Below are positions 62,392-64,000 of a stretch of DNA of 64,000 nucleotides, in pieces. The translations under genes and the position numbers were made by a program. The notes below the pieces were generated by a model. It had not been told where the DNA came from, did not search any database, and was given only the letters and a program-made list of their open reading frames with translations. This stretch comes from Cohnella rhizosphaerae (GTDB lineage Bacteria > Bacillota > Bacilli > Paenibacillales > Paenibacillaceae), in assembly GCF_029525575.1 (NCBI RefSeq), contig NZ_JAPDIA010000008.1, forward strand, positions 1,302,001 to 1,366,000, in the 5' to 3' direction. Every line of letters begins with the position of its first letter. The stretch's first letter is position 1.

Positions 62392-63608
62392 CGGCTGCCG
62401 CCTCCTTGGACGTCCTGACGAGCCTGTACGTGTCGCGCGCGATGAGCAGCTCTTCGTTCGTCGGCACGACGAGCACCTCGACCCTGGAGGCGTCCGTCGA
62501 GATGCGCCGGGAATCGCCGGATCGGACGCGGTTGCGCGCTTCGTCGAGCTCGATGCCGAGGAAGGTCAGCCCTTCGCAGACCGCCTTGCGCAGCACGTCC
62601 GAATTCTCGCCGACGCCCGCGGTGAACAGCAGCACATCGATGCCGTTCATCGCGGCCGCATAGGCGCCGACGTACTTGCGGATCCGGTAGACGTACATCT
62701 CGAACGCGGTCCGCGCAGGCTCGCTGCCTTCGTTCATCGCCTGCACGACCTCGCGCATGTCGCTGCTGATGCCGGAGATCGCGATCAAGCCGCTGTGTTT
62801 GTTCAGCATGGAGTTGACCTCCGACAGCGTCAGCTCCTCCTTGTTCATCGCATAAGGGACGATCGCGGGATCCAGATCCCCGCTGCGCGTCCCCATCATG
62901 AGCCCTTCGAGCGGCGTCATGCCCATGCTCGTATCGAACGACTTGCCGCCAAGGATCGCCGTGCAGCTCGCGCCGTTGCCGATATGGCAACTGACGATTT
63001 TGAGCTCCTCCAACGGTTTGCCCAAATACTCGGCGGCCCGCTTGCTCACGTAATCGTGCGATGTGCCGTGGAAGCCGTATCGCCGGATCTGATGCTTGCG
63101 GTAGAGCACCATCGGAATCGCGTACAAGTAAGAGGTCTTGGGCATCGTCTGATGAAAGGCCGTATCGAATACGACCGCCTGCGGAACGTTCGGCAGGTTC
63201 GTCTCCACGGCGAGAATGCCCATCATATGGGCCGGGTTGTGCAAGGGGGGCCAGGTCGAACAGCTTGCGAACCTCCAGCTTCACGTCCGCGTCGATGAGC
63301 ACCGATTCGCTGAACGTCTCTCCCCCGTGGACGATCCGGTGGCCGACGGCCTGGACCTCGTCGATGTTGCGAAGCACGCCGAAGCGCCTGTGGGTCAGCA
63401 TGTCGAGCACCTTGCGCACGGCCGTCGTATGCTCGAGTATTTCGCTCACCTCGCGCACCTCCGGCTGCCCCTCGACTTCGTGCGTCAAAATCGACGACTC
63501 CATGCCGATTCGTTCCACGCGGCCTTTGGCGAGCACGTTTTCCGTCTTCATATCGTACAGCTGGTACTTCAGCGAGGAGCTCCCCGCGTTGATGACTAGC
63601 ACGTTCAT
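62384..63608 (-). CDS. ackA: Acetate kinase
   Basis: ASKHA-fold kinase of about 407 aa interconverting acetyl phosphate and acetate. Signatures: VLVINAGSSSLKYQLYD at the N-terminus, RRYGFHGTSHDYVS, the phosphate loop CHIGNGASCTAI and LLFTAGVGENS near the end. G6 at 63245-63250 should be G5, joining LFDLAPL to HNPAHMMGILAVETN; the break is about 120 codons in. The ATG overlaps the stop of the upstream dehydrogenase as ATGA. A butyrate kinase is excluded by the acetate-kinase-specific motifs. Confidence 0.93.
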
Positions 63609-64000
63609 GGCTGGCGCTCACCGTCCTTCGTATACTTGAAGAAGCCCTGTCCCGTCTTCACGCCGAGCTGGCCTGCGCGCACCTTCTTCTTCAACAGGAT
63701 CGACGGCCGGTACTTGAGCTCGCCGTACTCCCTGAACATGCGGTCGAGCGCCGCCCATACCGAGTCCAGGCCGAACCGGTCCGCCATCTCGAGCGGTCCG
63801 TATTGAAACTGATAGCCGATGCGCATCGCGGCGTCGATATCCTCCGGCGAGGCTACGCCTTCCTGCAGCACGTTCAGCGATTCGTTAATGAGCAGGCAGA
63901 TGAGCCGCGTCGTGACGAAGCCGGGAGATTCGAAAACCATGACGCCTTTTTTTGGACAGGTCGCGCTCGATGAACTCCTTCGTCCGCTCGAACGTGTCGT
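63605..64000 (-). CDS. 3-hydroxyacyl-CoA dehydrogenase (3-hydroxybutyryl-CoA dehydrogenase type), C-terminal part
   Basis: The gene runs off the right edge; only the C-terminal domain is here. It includes FESPGFVTTRLICLLINES and the substrate-binding PEDIDAAMRIGYQFQYGPLE typical of short-chain 3-hydroxyacyl-CoA dehydrogenases, ending GQGFFKYTKDGERQP. T7 at 63947-63953 should be T6, restoring ERDLSKKGVMVFESPGF. It would oxidise or reduce 3-hydroxyacyl-CoA with NAD(P). Coupling to ackA suggests a role in short-chain acid metabolism. Confidence 0.85.
   Translation of the reverse strand, partial: TTRSSGRRSSSSATCPKKGVMVFESPGFVTTRLICLLINESLNVLQEGVASPEDIDAAMRIGYQFQYGPLEMADRFGLDSVWAALDRMFREYGELKYRPSILLKKKVRAGQLGVKTGQGFFKYTKDGERQP

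Overview
The window looks like a chromosomal segment of a high-GC member of the Paenibacillaceae (Paenibacillus or Cohnella type). The evidence is Gram-positive Shine-Dalgarno sequences with frequent GTG and TTG starts, an LplB/LplC-type sugar ABC transporter with an AraC-type membrane regulator, SLH-domain and AMIN-amidase envelope proteins, a T-box leader, DnaD, a double-headed dynamin (DynA type), the Bacillus methionine-salvage enzymes MtnU/E/W/X/B, and parE-parC. No rRNA, tRNA, CRISPR array, insertion sequence or prophage was recognised.

Layout. 0-10.7 kb: a partial MHYT sensor, then a plant-polysaccharide locus (GH9 lipoprotein, acetyltransferase, solute-binding protein, two permeases) divergent from its AraC-type regulator. 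10.7-18.4 kb: aldo/keto reductase, Fur, a XRE repressor with a perfect operator, a PAP2 phosphatase coupled to a 7TMR-DISM-type histidine kinase with a divergent OmpR regulator, a methyltransferase and a metallo-hydrolase. 18.5-26.5 kb: a five-gene operon encoding SWIM zinc finger, HEAT-like protein, MoxR-type AAA ATPase, DUF5682 protein and VWA protein. This is the best candidate for a poorly described system. 26.8-44.3 kb: MarR regulator, a 58-aa protein, parC/parE, a coiled-coil protein, an ABC-2 transporter, an SGNH hydrolase, a heterodimeric ABC exporter, dynA and nth. 44.4-52.1 kb: SLH protein, amidase, leuDC and a divergent LysR regulator. 52.1-60.6 kb: methionine salvage (mtnU, mtnE, mtnW, mtnX, mtnB) with a proline-specific T-box and proBAC embedded in it. 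60.7-64 kb: two DUF proteins, dnaD, ackA and a partial 3-hydroxyacyl-CoA dehydrogenase.

Data quality dominates interpretation. About thirty reading-frame breaks are present, nearly all explained by one extra base in a homopolymer. They hit essential and housekeeping genes (parC twice, proB, proA, ackA) as well as accessory ones. Every broken gene becomes full length for its family when the run is corrected by one base, and the corrected lengths are all whole numbers of codons. I therefore annotate these as single genes with probable sequencing indels, not as pseudogenes. The same error type probably creates two apparent gene fusions (nth-dynA and mtnW-mtnX); correcting one G in each restores an overlapping stop/start. 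Protein lengths below are for the corrected frames.
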